From Nocardioides houyundeii (GTDB taxonomy: Bacteria; Actinomycetota; Actinomycetes; Propionibacteriales; Nocardioidaceae): DNA of 64,000 nucleotides. The notes below the pieces were generated by a model, which saw only the letters and a list, made by a program, of their open reading frames with translations, was not told the DNA's origin and searched no databases. The translations under genes and the position numbers were made by a program. This document shows positions 1 to 7,630 of this stretch, piece after piece; positions within the stretch are counted from its first letter, which is position 1; each line of letters begins with the position of its first letter. The stretch spans positions 3,720,001 to 3,784,000 of the forward strand of contig NZ_CP025581.1 in NCBI RefSeq assembly GCF_002865585.1, given 5' to 3'.

Positions 1-753
1 GTGGGAAACGTGCCGGTCGACGTGGGTGCTCGCAACGCCGCCAAGGTGTTGGCGGCGGTCGGCGAGACAGAAGTCCCCGTGGTGCAAGGGGCGGCCTTCA
101 CGACCCAGGGACGTGGTGCCCGGCGCGGGCCGACGAACCACGGTCCCGACGGCCTGGGGGGTGTGAGTCTGGCCGGCCCGTTCCGCGAGCCGGGCAGCGA
201 CCCCCTGGCCCTGCTCGATCGGCTGACGTCTGATCATCCGATCACGGTGGCGGCGTGCGCGCCCCTGACGAACGTCGCCCAGCTCGCCCGCCGCAAGGGG
301 GTGGGACGGATCGTCCTGGTCGGTGGTGAGCTGCTCGTCGAGGACGAGCTCGAGTTCAACATCGGGCACGATCCGGTGGCTGCCGCCGCGGTGCTCGCCA
401 CCGAGGTGCCGACCACGGTCTATCCGGTGGACCTGTTCGACCGGATCGTCGTCTCACCGTCGCTCGTCAGGCGGCTGCAGGATGCGACCACCGCTGCGGC
501 CCAGCTGGCTGGCGAACTGCTCCGCGTCCGGCGCGACCACATGCTGGGGGACGCCGGAGCGTTGGTGTTCCTGGCTCATCCTGAGCTGTTCGAGGTCACC
601 AGGGCTCGGATGGCGGTCACGGCTGGACGCTTGACTCCGGTGGAGCAACCGGAGCTCGGGTCCGTCGTCGACGTGGTCACGTCGGCCGACGCCGACGCCG
701 TGGTGGCGGCGTTCGTCGAGGCCGTCGTACAGCCACGTCACTGCCCTGAATGA
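1..753 (+). CDS. Nucleoside hydrolase, 5'-truncated by window edge
   Basis: The window opens inside this gene, so roughly the first 60-70 residues are missing, including the DTDxGxDD calcium-binding motif that starts inosine/uridine-preferring nucleoside hydrolases. The remaining 250 codons keep the family order: GNVPVDVGARNAAKVL, then NHGPDGLGGV, then ITVAACAPLTNVAQL, then LEFNIGHDPVAAAAVL. The family splits nucleosides into base and ribose in the cytoplasm. The late family motif that normally contains an HD pair reads FLAHPELFEV here, so a ligand may be altered and the preferred nucleoside cannot be given. A YciI-like gene starts 44 bp after the TGA and may share the transcript. Family assignment is firm; activity is inferred. 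Confidence 0.8.
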   Translation: MGNVPVDVGARNAAKVLAAVGETEVPVVQGAAFTTQGRGARRGPTNHGPDGLGGVSLAGPFREPGSDPLALLDRLTSDHPITVAACAPLTNVAQLARRKGVGRIVLVGGELLVEDELEFNIGHDPVAAAAVLATEVPTTVYPVDLFDRIVVSPSLVRRLQDATTAAAQLAGELLRVRRDHMLGDAGALVFLAHPELFEVTRARMAVTAGRLTPVEQPELGSVVDVVTSADADAVVAAFVEAVVQPRHCPE

Positions 754-797
754 CGCGAGGCAGGGCCGCACGGGTGGCCCTGGACGGGAGACAGACC

Positions 798-1139
798 ATG
801 ACCAAGTACGCCATCTACTTCCACCAGCAATGGGTCGGTGACCACTCCGAGGAGTGGTTTCGCAGCCGCGTCCAGCCGTCCACAGCTGTCGTCGAGGAGA
901 TGAAGGAGGCAGGGGTCTTGTTGTTTGCCGGTGGCCTGGTGGAGGACATGTCGCAGGCGTTCAGCGCCGATGGCACCAGCGGCACCATGGTGGTGACTGA
1001 CGGCCCCTACACCGAGACCACGGAGCATCTCGGCGGGCTGACCATCATCGAGGTTCCGGACGTCGAGGAGGCGCGGAAGTGGGCTGCCAAGATCGCCGAG
1101 GGGTGTGGATGGCCCCAAGAGGTCCGCGAGGTCATGTAG
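798..1139 (+). CDS. YciI-related (DGPF-type) protein
   Basis: A 113-residue protein of the YCII/DGPF alpha-beta barrel family. The diagnostic segment is DGPYTETTEHLGGLTIIEV, preceded by the typical MTKYAIYFHQQW start and followed by a short helix (VEEARKWAAKIAEG). The ATG at 798 is chosen over the upstream in-frame ATG at 750 because a purine-rich GGGAG lies 6-10 bases before it and because homologues start with MxKYxxxx. Members are small, often adjacent to ECF sigma factor genes, and have no established general reaction; a ferredoxin-like YciI fold with a conserved His/Asp is known for some. Function here is unknown. It probably follows the nucleoside hydrolase in one transcript. Confidence 0.8.
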   Translation: MTKYAIYFHQQWVGDHSEEWFRSRVQPSTAVVEEMKEAGVLLFAGGLVEDMSQAFSADGTSGTMVVTDGPYTETTEHLGGLTIIEVPDVEEARKWAAKIAEGCGWPQEVREVM

Positions 1140-1290
1140 CGGGGTGCCTTCCGCTTCGCGGCGCTCTCCGGATCCACGCGTCCGGCTCGCGGCGCTAAGA
1201 CGCACCCGCCACAACGATGGCTCTGGTGGTCGCGATGGGGTTCGTGAATGCTGGGTGGATGCTCGTCATCGGAGTCGTGTGCTCGTGGTG

Positions 1291-1524
1291 ATGGCACTCG
1301 CGTTGGCTGTCGCCGGCCTCGCCGGCCTCGGGGATCGCCGGCGCGGGCATGGCTTCTCCTGCGTCGTTCTGGCCGGGATCTTCTTCCCGATGACCTGGAC
1401 CGTCCGGTATGTGATGGATGAGCGCCCGTATCAGCGGTGTCGTCGCGCGACGGCCGGGCGTTCGCGGCGGGAAGGCCGGGCCAAAGGGTTCTGCCGGGTG
1501 GTCTACTCGGCGTTGGCGTCGTAG
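1291..1524 (+). CDS. Small membrane protein, possibly split by a frameshift
   Basis: A 77-codon frame beginning MALALAVAGLAGLGD and containing a second hydrophobic run (FSCVVLAGIFFPMTWTV) followed by RYVMDERPY. It starts at an ATG that overlaps the TGA of a 24-codon frame at 1217-1291 (MALVVAMGFVNAGWMLVIGVV), which is itself a hydrophobic helix. The two together would make a plausible two- to three-helix membrane protein if joined by a one-base shift near 1280-1290, or they may be two coupled mini-ORFs. The last 22 bases overlap the end of the HxlR gene on the other strand, so the true C terminus may be earlier. I do not recognise the family; confidence is low. Confidence 0.35.
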   Translation: MALALAVAGLAGLGDRRRGHGFSCVVLAGIFFPMTWTVRYVMDERPYQRCRRATAGRSRREGRAKGFCRVVYSALAS

Positions 1525-1880
1525 CTGGCCTGGTTTCGCTCGATCTCCGGGTTATGGTCCACGGCCCACTCGGCGAGGGTCACGGCGGGCTCGATCAGCG
1601 TCCGGCCGGTCGCGGTGAGCTCGTACTCAACCCGCGGCGGGACTTCGGCGTAGACAGTGCGGGACACCAGGCCGTCGCGCTCCAGGCTACGGACGGTCCG
1701 GGTCAGCATCCGCTGCGAAATGCCCGGGATCCGGGTCTGCAGCTCGGAGAACCGCAGTGCCGGTCCGTCCAACGTGGCCACGACCAGCAAGGACCACTTG
1801 TCCCCGATCCGATCGAGGACTCCGCGGATCGCCCGTCCGCCGTCGCCCCGGATCAGGCAGGTCTTCTCGTACTTCGACAC
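1503..1880 (-). CDS. HxlR-family winged-helix transcriptional regulator
   Basis: 125 residues, the normal size for HxlR/MarR-like redox or electrophile-responsive regulators. The N-terminal Cys (MSKYEKTCLIR), the segment IGDKWSLLVVATLDGPALRFSELQ and the recognition part ISQRMLTRTVRSLERDGLVSRTVY are all family hallmarks; the wing is PPRVEYELTATGRTL. The GTG at 1880 is preceded by a GGGAA purine run. It is transcribed divergently from a DoxX-like gene with a 100 bp shared intergenic region carrying a perfect palindrome, a layout in which HxlR proteins commonly control themselves and the neighbour. The single conserved Cys near the N terminus could be the sensing residue, as in other HxlR proteins; that is inference. 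Confidence 0.93.
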   Translation of the reverse strand: MSKYEKTCLIRGDGGRAIRGVLDRIGDKWSLLVVATLDGPALRFSELQTRIPGISQRMLTRTVRSLERDGLVSRTVYAEVPPRVEYELTATGRTLIEPAVTLAEWAVDHNPEIERNQASYDANAE

Positions 1881-1900
1881 GGACTTCCCTGTTCCTCACT

Positions 1901-1958
1901 CACACCGGTGTGCCTTTTGTAGGCGATCCTGAAGTTACCCATGATGGGGCCTGTTACC
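1901..1958. promoter_or_regulatory. Candidate HxlR operator region
   Basis: Between the divergent HxlR and DoxX genes there is a perfect 12 bp palindrome, CACACCGGTGTG (1901-1912), and two direct copies of GTTACC (1934-1939 and 1953-1958) 19 bp apart, close to the DoxX start and its AAGGAG ribosome site (1969-1974). Placement between regulator and target makes either element a plausible binding site. No binding evidence exists here. Confidence 0.4.
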
Positions 1959-1980
1959 GACGATAACCAAGGAGTCCGTC

Positions 1981-2346
1981 ATGGAGACCGCGTACTGGAT
2001 CATCGCTGTGCTGCTCGCCGCGTTCTATGCGTACGCCGGGTCGCTGAAGATCGTTCGTAGCCAGGAGCAGTTGCAGCCAATGATGGGCTGGGCCGGGACC
2101 GACGTATCGATGGGAGTCGTGCGGTTCATCGGCACCGTCGAGGTCCTCGGCGCCCTCGGCCTCGTGCTGCCGCCGCTCACCGGCGTGGCGCCCGGGCTTG
2201 CGATGGCGGCCGCGATCGGGCTGACGGTGCTCCAGGTGCTGGCCATGCGCGTGCACCTGGGCCGAGGCGAGAAGCGGGAGTCGGTGATGAACGTGGTGTT
2301 GGTCGGCCTCGGCGCCGTCGCAGCGTGGCTGGCGACCTCGCTCTGA
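1981..2346 (+). CDS. DoxX-like integral membrane protein
   Basis: 121 residues with four hydrophobic helices: residues about 3-22, 46-68, 70-88 and 102-120. The start METAYWIIAVLLAAFYAYAGSLKI and the GxVEVLGALGLVLP segment are typical of the DoxX-like group, which sits in the cytoplasmic membrane and is often induced by thiol or electrophile stress, although a defined reaction is lacking for most members. A good AAGGAG lies 6 bases before the ATG. Its only close neighbour is the divergent HxlR regulator, which very likely controls it. Confidence 0.85.
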   Translation: METAYWIIAVLLAAFYAYAGSLKIVRSQEQLQPMMGWAGTDVSMGVVRFIGTVEVLGALGLVLPPLTGVAPGLAMAAAIGLTVLQVLAMRVHLGRGEKRESVMNVVLVGLGAVAAWLATSL

Positions 2347-2459
2347 CTCCGGCCAGGAGGAGTCCTCGGCTCATCGATCCCGCGAGATCGACGTCCGCTC
2401 GCGACGGTAAGACGCACATTTACAAGGCGCAGAAGTTGGGCCGCCCCTAACATCGATCG

Positions 2460-2684
2460 ATGTCAAAGAGACAGATCATCGTGCATCTGCCAGCGGATAT
2501 ACCGGATGACGACCACGCGGAACTCGCGAACGCTCTGTGGGCGGTTGCAGCTGGAGCGTCTTCGATCGAGGTTGTGGCTCCAGACGCCGACGCCGTCAAC
2601 GAGGCAATGGATCGCATCTGGAAGTCTGCTCCGGAGTTCACCTCCAAGGGATGGACCCGAGGCTCCCAGCACCCCCGCCGCTAA
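2460..2684 (+). CDS. Small hypothetical protein
   Basis: A 74-residue frame, MSKRQIIVHLPADIPDDDHAELANALWAV onward, with actinobacterial codon bias and a sensible alternation of strand (KRQIIVHLP), helix (DDHAELANALWAVAAG), strand (SIEVVAP) and helix (DADAVNEAMDRIWKS). I do not recognise a family. No strong ribosome site is visible before the ATG, and the reading ends in a basic tail. It stands alone between DoxX and an oppositely oriented hypothetical gene. Confidence 0.5.
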   Translation: MSKRQIIVHLPADIPDDDHAELANALWAVAAGASSIEVVAPDADAVNEAMDRIWKSAPEFTSKGWTRGSQHPRR

Positions 2685-2742
2685 CGCGGGGGATGACGTG
2701 TCCGGTCTTCGCGCGCATCGCGGCAGATCCGGATGCTTGCGA

Positions 2743-3108
2743 TCAGTCGCCCTCGACCGTGACAGTTCCGTCCCACGTCGCCCGACGCAGGCGTGCCACC
2801 AGGTAGTCGGTGAGGGACTGGGCCAACTCGATAATCAACGGATCGTCGAGGAGACCGGACACAACCTCGATCTCGTCGACGACGGCCTCGCACCGAGGAC
2901 GGTTGAGCACAACTGGCTCGGGATCGTCCAGCAGTGGCAACGCGTGCAGTTCGTACGCCCGCGCGATGTAGGTGAGCCGCTGAAACAGCCTGTCTGAAAT
3001 CCACAGTGCGTCATCGTCGTCCGGGCTGACCTCGAAGACCCCGACGACTCCGTCGTCGTGCGAGTAGGTGTCCGGGTCGAGGCGATCAGCGAAGCGGTCG
3101 ATGGGCAC
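2743..3108 (-). CDS. Hypothetical acidic protein
   Basis: A 121-residue acidic protein with a GTG start (MPIDRFADRLDPDTYSHDDG). The sequence has helical segments (DRLFQRLTYIARAYELHALPLL and CEAVVDEIEVVSGLLDDPLIIELAQSLTDYLVARLRRAT) and no signal peptide or membrane segment, so it should be cytoplasmic. The codon use fits a real gene far better than the frames on the opposite strand. I do not recognise a family and the neighbours are unrelated, so no function is offered. Confidence 0.6.
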   Translation of the reverse strand: MPIDRFADRLDPDTYSHDDGVVGVFEVSPDDDDALWISDRLFQRLTYIARAYELHALPLLDDPEPVVLNRPRCEAVVDEIEVVSGLLDDPLIIELAQSLTDYLVARLRRATWDGTVTVEGD

Positions 3109-3329
3109 CTTGGCATCATTGCAGCGCGGGTGCCATCCATCCGCTCATCGGCAGATGAGTGCGTCCCACTGGCGGGGGAGTGACGCAGACTTCGCGTGCT
3201 GAACGGCCATGCCTGCGTCCGCCGAGGGGAGACTGGCTACCGCCCCACGTCACCACGATTCGGGAGCGCACTCCTCCTCACTTCATGCCACTATGAGGCG
3301 CCCGTCCAGCCGAGGAACTCGAGGTCCCC

Positions 3330-3686
3330 ATGGCGCGCTACGAGGTCAACGAAGCAGCGGTCGCGAAGGCGCGCGACCTGATCGCCGCCCGGCAGTACGT
3401 GCTCGACAACGAGTGGGGCGACGTACAACCGGACGCGGACGCCAGCAACGCCTTCCTCGAGCGGCACGGGTGGGAGGACTACGCCGCCTGGCACCTCGGC
3501 CTCAAGGTCGGCGCCAAGGACGGGACGAAGGCGCGCTACGCGTTCGTCTACGGCGACCTCCGCCGCGTCCACCGCAGCGGCCTGATCGCCTGCATCTACC
3601 GAGCGGCGGAGTGGCGGCACAAGCAGGTCGAGACCGCGGCCAACGACCTGCTCCAGGAGCTCGACAAGGCCGCGGGCATCGAATAG
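3330..3686 (+). CDS. Conserved hypothetical protein
   Basis: 118 residues, MARYEVNEAAVAKARDLIAARQYVL at the start, with an aromatic-rich core (GWEDYAAWHLGL, ARYAFVYGDLRRVHRSGLIACIYRAAEWRH) and a C-terminal amphipathic helix (VETAANDLLQELDKA). The pattern resembles a conserved actinobacterial family of unknown function that I know only as hypothetical proteins. A GAGG sits 6 bases before the ATG, supporting the start. There is no transmembrane segment. It appears monocistronic. The role is unknown. Confidence 0.75.
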   Translation: MARYEVNEAAVAKARDLIAARQYVLDNEWGDVQPDADASNAFLERHGWEDYAAWHLGLKVGAKDGTKARYAFVYGDLRRVHRSGLIACIYRAAEWRHKQVETAANDLLQELDKAAGIE

Positions 3687-3745
3687 TCAGCCGTTGGCCG
3701 CCTCCCCCGATCGCGTCCAGCTCGGTGACGCAAGGCGTCACGGCC

Positions 3746-3835
3746 TCCGCCACCGGCGATCGAGACGTCACCCTCGCCCGCGGCCTCGCGCGCCTGGTCG
3801 AGCGAGACCGCGATGTCAGCGGTGACGATTCCCAT
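3746..3835 (-). pseudogene. Remnant of RibD-C/dihydrofolate-reductase-like gene
   Basis: Reading from the ATG at 3835, the peptide MGIVTADIAVSLD fuses directly to QAREAAGEGDVSIAGGG. In intact dihydrofolate-reductase-like (RibD C-terminal domain) proteins the first segment is the N-terminal strand (usually followed by GF...) and the second belongs about 100 residues later, before the C-terminal part. The middle is therefore deleted and the reading loses similarity after AGGG. This is best explained as a decayed gene with an internal deletion. The rest of the 3687-3933 interval holds no convincing gene. Confidence 0.5.
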
Positions 3836-3933
3836 GACCGAACGCTAGGCAAGTACGGCGGCCGGCACCAGACCGATTCCCGCCGCCTTGCGATGCACCT
3901 GCGCCCCTGGGGAGCGCCCTACCGATCTGCGGG

Positions 3934-4209
3934 TCAGGCGGTGACGTTCGGATCGGCGTCCGACGAGACGTCGTCCTGCGGGCTGGTGTTGTCGACGCCA
4001 CCGAGCTCACGCAGGAGCTCGTGGCACCGCATCGCCCGCTGTGAGTCCTGCTCCATCACCTCGGCGAAGAACTGAGCGATGTCGTCCCGTCCGGCGTTCT
4101 TGGCGTCGCGGACGTACTGGCCGTAGTCGTGACCAGCCTTGAGGGAGTGGTACTGCAGCGAGATGAGGTCGTAGGTGACGTCGTCGAACCCGGTCTCTCC
4201 AGTAGCCAT
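3934..4209 (-). CDS. Hypothetical small helical (ferritin-like?) protein
   Basis: 91 residues if started at the ATG at 4209, which has GAAAGGAC 6 bases upstream; an in-frame ATG at 4266 has no such site. The core DVTYDLISLQYHSLKAGHDYGQYVRDAKNAGRD and IAQFFAEVMEQDSQRAMRCHELLREL predicts two long helices with Glu and His residues spaced as in half of a ferritin-like bundle, but the metal ligands are not clear enough to assign one. The acidic C-terminal tail is low complexity. It is a soluble protein of unknown role, transcribed alone. Confidence 0.7.
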   Translation of the reverse strand: MATGETGFDDVTYDLISLQYHSLKAGHDYGQYVRDAKNAGRDDIAQFFAEVMEQDSQRAMRCHELLRELGGVDNTSPQDDVSSDADPNVTA

Positions 4210-4354
4210 CTCGAAGTCCTTTCTCCTCGGGGAATCGTCCCGCTTCCGTACCCCGCATCCGGGCACACATTCGTCGCAGAAGGCGACGTTCAGTCGCCCC
4301 GGTCAGCAGGCGGGCACCGTCCACCAGGCCGGCGCCCCGGCGGCGCGTCCGCAG

Positions 4355-5578
4355 TCAGCCAGGATCCACGGCGCGTAGCGCACCTTGGGCGAACACCACC
4401 GACGCCTCCACCGGGAGCGCGGTCGAGGTGACGATCGACAGGTCGCCGCCTGCCGGGTCCCAGGCCACCAGTCGGAAGCCGTCGACCCGGCGTCCGATGG
4501 CGGCGACCCGCAGCAGGACCGTCCCGTCGTCGGCCAGCGCGACGGGGCCCAGCCCCCAGTTGCTGTAGTTGCCCTCGTAGTCCAGCACCGGGAGTCGGAA
4601 CTGCGGGGTCAGCGTCTGGCGGTCGGCGACCACCACCGAGAACGCCTGATCGTCGTCCGTCGTGCCGACCACGGTGTCCTCGTCGGCCTGGATCCGCAGG
4701 AGGCGGCCGGTCCGGTCCATGCTCACCTCGCGTGGAGTGCCTCCGGCGTAGTCAGTAAGCACGTTGGGCTCGGCGAAGTCGGCGCTGGACAGCCAGTCGC
4801 CGGCGGGGTCCAGCGTCGTGGACATCCCCGTGGGGAGGGACATCTCCTCCGCCTCGCCGGAGTCGATCGCCACGGCGTAGGTCTGCGGGCCGCTGCTGAA
4901 CAGCAGCGTCTCCTCGTCGAGCAACATCCACCCGGCGTCGTCCCGGGGCTCGAACCCCGCGGGCGGCTCCAGCGTCCGGCTGCTGCCGGTGGCGAGGTCG
5001 TGCACCGTCACGCCGATGTCGTACACCCCGACCCTGTCGTCGTAGCCGTAGTAGACCGCGAGCCGGGTGCCCTGGGGGCTGAGGGACACCACGGGGAACC
5101 TTCCGTCGATCGGCACCGTGCGCCACTCGCCGCCAGTGCCGAGCACCTGGGCCAGGCCGTCCTGCTCGACCGCCAGGACCGCGGAGCCGACCGGGTCGTC
5201 ACTCAGGGCCGGGGACGAGGTGGGCGGGTCGATCACCTCCGGGAGCGCGGGAGCGATCCGGTCCGGAGCAGCGGGCAGCTGGTCGACGTCGCGTGGGTCC
5301 CACTGCGGCCACACCTTCTCCTGCGGGCCGCTGGCCTCGGCCGACGGCGCACTCGTCGGGTTCTGGGCGGTCGGTGGGGCAGGTGCAACCCTGTCCCCGC
5401 GGTCGGCGACCTGGATGCCGACGACGACCGTCGCGACCAGGGCTGAGGTGACGACCGCGGCGGCCGCCCCCCGACGGCGGGTACGGCGACGTCGCGCGGT
5501 CTGTAGCGCCGCGTGCTCGAGGCGAGGACTCTCGATGCGGTCCGTGGCGCGGGTCAACAGCTCGTGGAACTCACTCAT
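4355..5578 (-). CDS. Membrane-anchored propeller-like protein paired with SigE-type sigma
   Basis: 407 residues: a short cytoplasmic part (1-36) ending in a run of arginines, one membrane helix (about 37-57), a Pro/Ser/Thr-rich linker, then an extracytoplasmic domain of repeated beta-rich blocks (for example GTRLAVYYGYDDRVGVYDIG and ETLLFSSGPQTYAVAIDSGE) that look like blades of a beta-propeller. The ATG overlaps the end of the sigma gene by 8 bases, so the pair is translationally coupled, and the cytoplasmic stub is where a membrane regulator would hold the sigma factor. No zinc-binding HxxxCxxC anti-sigma motif is present. Role as the sigma regulator is inferred from context only. Confidence 0.75.
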   Translation of the reverse strand: MSEFHELLTRATDRIESPRLEHAALQTARRRRTRRRGAAAAVVTSALVATVVVGIQVADRGDRVAPAPPTAQNPTSAPSAEASGPQEKVWPQWDPRDVDQLPAAPDRIAPALPEVIDPPTSSPALSDDPVGSAVLAVEQDGLAQVLGTGGEWRTVPIDGRFPVVSLSPQGTRLAVYYGYDDRVGVYDIGVTVHDLATGSSRTLEPPAGFEPRDDAGWMLLDEETLLFSSGPQTYAVAIDSGEAEEMSLPTGMSTTLDPAGDWLSSADFAEPNVLTDYAGGTPREVSMDRTGRLLRIQADEDTVVGTTDDDQAFSVVVADRQTLTPQFRLPVLDYEGNYSNWGLGPVALADDGTVLLRVAAIGRRVDGFRLVAWDPAGGDLSIVTSTALPVEASVVFAQGALRAVDPG

Positions 5579-6067
5579 GGGGTCCTCCGGTCAGGTCGAG
5601 CAGCTCCGGCGCGCCGGTGCGCAGGCGGGCCAGGGCGGCGGCGTTCTGGCTCTTGACGGTGCCGATGCTGACGCCGAGGATCTCGGCCGTCTCGCGCTCG
5701 GACAGGTCGTCGAGGTGCCGCAGCACCAGCACCGCCCGCTGGGCCGGGGTGAGCCGCATCAGGGCCCGCCGGATGACCAGACCTGTGACCGGATCGCTGC
5801 TGACCTCCTCGTGCGCCGAGTCGTCGGGCACCGCGCCGGTCGTCTCGCGGCGCCGCCGCCACCAGCTCACGTTGTCGTGCACGACGATCCTGCGGGCGTA
5901 CGCCGTCGGGTTGCCGTTCCGGAGCCTGGCCAGCGCAGCGCCACTTTCACCAGCGCCTCCTGGACCAGGTCCTGCGCGCAGTGCAGGTCCCCGGTCAACA
6001 GGTACGCCGAGCGCAGCAGGGACCGCTGGCACCCGGCCGCCCACTCGGTGAACTCCTGATCATCCAC
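5571..6067 (-). pseudogene. SigE-family ECF sigma factor, frameshifted near 5930
   Basis: The N-terminal frame (GTG at 6067: MDDQEFTEWAAGCQRSLLR...DLVQEALVKVALRW) and the C-terminal frame (ARLRNGNPTAYARRIVV...LTPAQRAVLVLRHLDDLSERETAEILGVSIGTVKSQ) together make a complete SigE-type sigma factor with region 2 and region 4. They are in different frames; inserting one G after the CGC-TGG codons at 5930-5935 restores LRWARLRNGNPT exactly. This is either a one-base sequencing deletion or a recent inactivating mutation. The downstream membrane protein overlaps its stop. An intact factor of this type would direct RNA polymerase to envelope- or stress-responsive promoters; the regulon is unknown. Confidence 0.8.
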
Positions 6068-6160
6068 GCGCTGCTCCGCCTCGGTCGGGACCCCTGTCCG
6101 TGGAACCTGTCACCTTCGGAACGCTTCTGCTACCCGCCTAGGTTGGCGCGACCTCCACGG

Positions 6161-6760
6161 CTAGAAGTCGATGCGCATCACGACGCGGCGGGGTGTGGGT
6201 CTGCTGACCTCTCGGAGCCCGGCGGCAGCGAACGTGTCGTAGGTGCCGACGTGGAGCTCTTCCGCGATAGCGCCGGCAGTGGTGCGAACCGGATAGCTCT
6301 CGAGGGCCCGGGCGCCGCCTGCTCGGGCGAAGTCCACGGCGGCTCGGGCCAACGCGCGGCTCACCCCACGGCGTCGGCACCCGGCCCGAGTGAAGAGACA
6401 GGTCACCGCCCACACATGCTCGTCGTCGGGATCCTCCGAGCGACCAAGCCACGGCACCTTGTAGGCGCGCGCCAAGCCGTCGTACCTGGAGCGCGGCTCG
6501 ACCGCGCACCAGCCGACCGGCTCGTCGGCGAGGTAGGCCACCAGACCACTGGTCGCGCTGGATCCAGGGTCACCGCAGTTGGTCTGCTCACGCAGACGAT
6601 CCGCGCGCACTTCGGCCGGCACCGAGGCGAACGACTCGCGCGGCGCGAGCTTGTACCGCTGGCACTGGCACCGCGACGCCGCGCCTCGCGTTCCGAAGAC
6701 CGCCTCCAGGTCCTCGCAGCGTGCTTCGTTGGCGGGCACTACGGCAACGTCGGCGTCCAC
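6161..6760 (-). CDS. GNAT-family N-acetyltransferase
   Basis: 199 residues with a GTG start. The acetyl-CoA-binding core is recognisable as VTCLFTRAGCRRRGVSRALARAAVDFARAGGA (motif A, here RRRGVS in the Q/RxxGxG/A loop), preceded by the beta strand VAYLADEPVGWCAVEPRSRY and followed by the motif B end DTFAAAGLREVSRPTPRRVVMRI. A Cys-rich front segment (RCQCQRYKL) is shared by a subgroup of actinobacterial GNATs. These cytoplasmic enzymes acetylate amines on small molecules or proteins; the substrate here is not deducible. A small upstream reading frame (6774-6923) ends 13 bp before it and may be coupled. Confidence 0.88.
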   Translation of the reverse strand: MDADVAVVPANEARCEDLEAVFGTRGAASRCQCQRYKLAPRESFASVPAEVRADRLREQTNCGDPGSSATSGLVAYLADEPVGWCAVEPRSRYDGLARAYKVPWLGRSEDPDDEHVWAVTCLFTRAGCRRRGVSRALARAAVDFARAGGARALESYPVRTTAGAIAEELHVGTYDTFAAAGLREVSRPTPRRVVMRIDF

Positions 6761-6773
6761 CCTGGCAATCCTG

Positions 6774-6923
6774 TCACCGCTCAGCGCGCCCCGCCATCGT
6801 CAGTGCGTCGGTCAGCACAGGGACTTCACGATCGGGGCCCCTACGTTCAGTCGGGCTGAGCGTCAGGACGCCGTGGAACGTGATGATGCCTTCGGATCCG
6901 CCTTCATCGACAAGCCTGCACAT
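6774..6923 (-). CDS. Possible 49-residue protein upstream of GNAT gene
   Basis: A short frame (MCRLVDEGGSEGIITFHGVLTLSPTERRGPD at its start is too long to quote fully) begins at an ATG with GAGGAGGG about 8 bases upstream, an unusually good ribosome site, and ends 13 bp before the GNAT gene in the same direction. No family recognised. It may be a leader or a real small protein; the evidence is only the ribosome site, the spacing and the sensible composition. The rest of the 6761-6986 interval shows nothing else. Confidence 0.3.
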   Translation of the reverse strand: MCRLVDEGGSEGIITFHGVLTLSPTERRGPDREVPVLTDALTMAGRAER

Positions 6924-6986
6924 CGGATGCAACCCTCCTCGACGTAGGTGCGTCCAGGCAATGACAACTACCTACGGGGGCAGAAC

Positions 6987-7616
6987 ATGAACGCCAGCAC
7001 CACCTTGATGGGCACGTCCTTCGCCGCGGCCGCACTGCTCGCGGTCACGCTCGTGCCGGCCGCCACGGCGGGTGCCGCCACGGCCGTCGGGAGCGAGGAG
7101 CGGGGCGCCGTGGCGCGGACCAAGCTCACGTTCACGGTCGAGGACTGCGAGGGCTGCGAGCTCCAGCTGAGCAGCGCGCTCGGCACCATCGCCCAGGCCA
7201 ACGCCGGCAAGGTCGACATCTGGAGCTCCAAGACCCGCACCGTCTCTGACGGCTCGGTCACCCTCAACGTCGCCACCAAGCGCACCCGGGGCCTGTCGGT
7301 CGCGGTCCGCGCGCCGTGGGAGGGGTTCACCGGCTACCGCACGACCGTGGCCTGGCGCTACGGCGGCATGGCGCAGGGCGACCCGGTCACCCTGGAGCAG
7401 GCCGTCACCAAGAAGAGGGCCTCCGCCTGCTGGGAGGGCGTGCGGAGCCGCAAGGTCACCGTGCCGCTGGTCGTGGCGAAGGTCCGCGTCGACGGAGTGA
7501 AGAAGAGAGTTAACGGCAGCATCGCGTTCGTGCCGACCACGCAGAGCTGGCTGCGTCCGATGCGCGAGGTCTGGGACGGAGTCCTGGGCTCCCAGGACGT
7601 CAACATCTGCCACTGA
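6987..7616 (+). CDS. Secreted hypothetical protein
   Basis: 209 residues from the ATG at 6987. A classical signal peptide is visible: MNASTTLMGTSFAAAALLAVTL is followed by small residues and a probable Ala-x-Ala cleavage near residue 30. The mature part is beta-rich with a CEGC pair (VEDCEGCELQL), a single later Cys in ASACWEGV and a C-terminal NICH, so up to two disulfides could form outside the cell. I do not recognise the family; the strand-rich pattern resembles small actinobacterial secreted proteins. It stands alone between the GNAT region and the tRNA gene. Confidence 0.75.
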   Translation: MNASTTLMGTSFAAAALLAVTLVPAATAGAATAVGSEERGAVARTKLTFTVEDCEGCELQLSSALGTIAQANAGKVDIWSSKTRTVSDGSVTLNVATKRTRGLSVAVRAPWEGFTGYRTTVAWRYGGMAQGDPVTLEQAVTKKRASACWEGVRSRKVTVPLVVAKVRVDGVKKRVNGSIAFVPTTQSWLRPMREVWDGVLGSQDVNICH

Positions 7617-7630
7617 GCCGGGAGGCTGGC

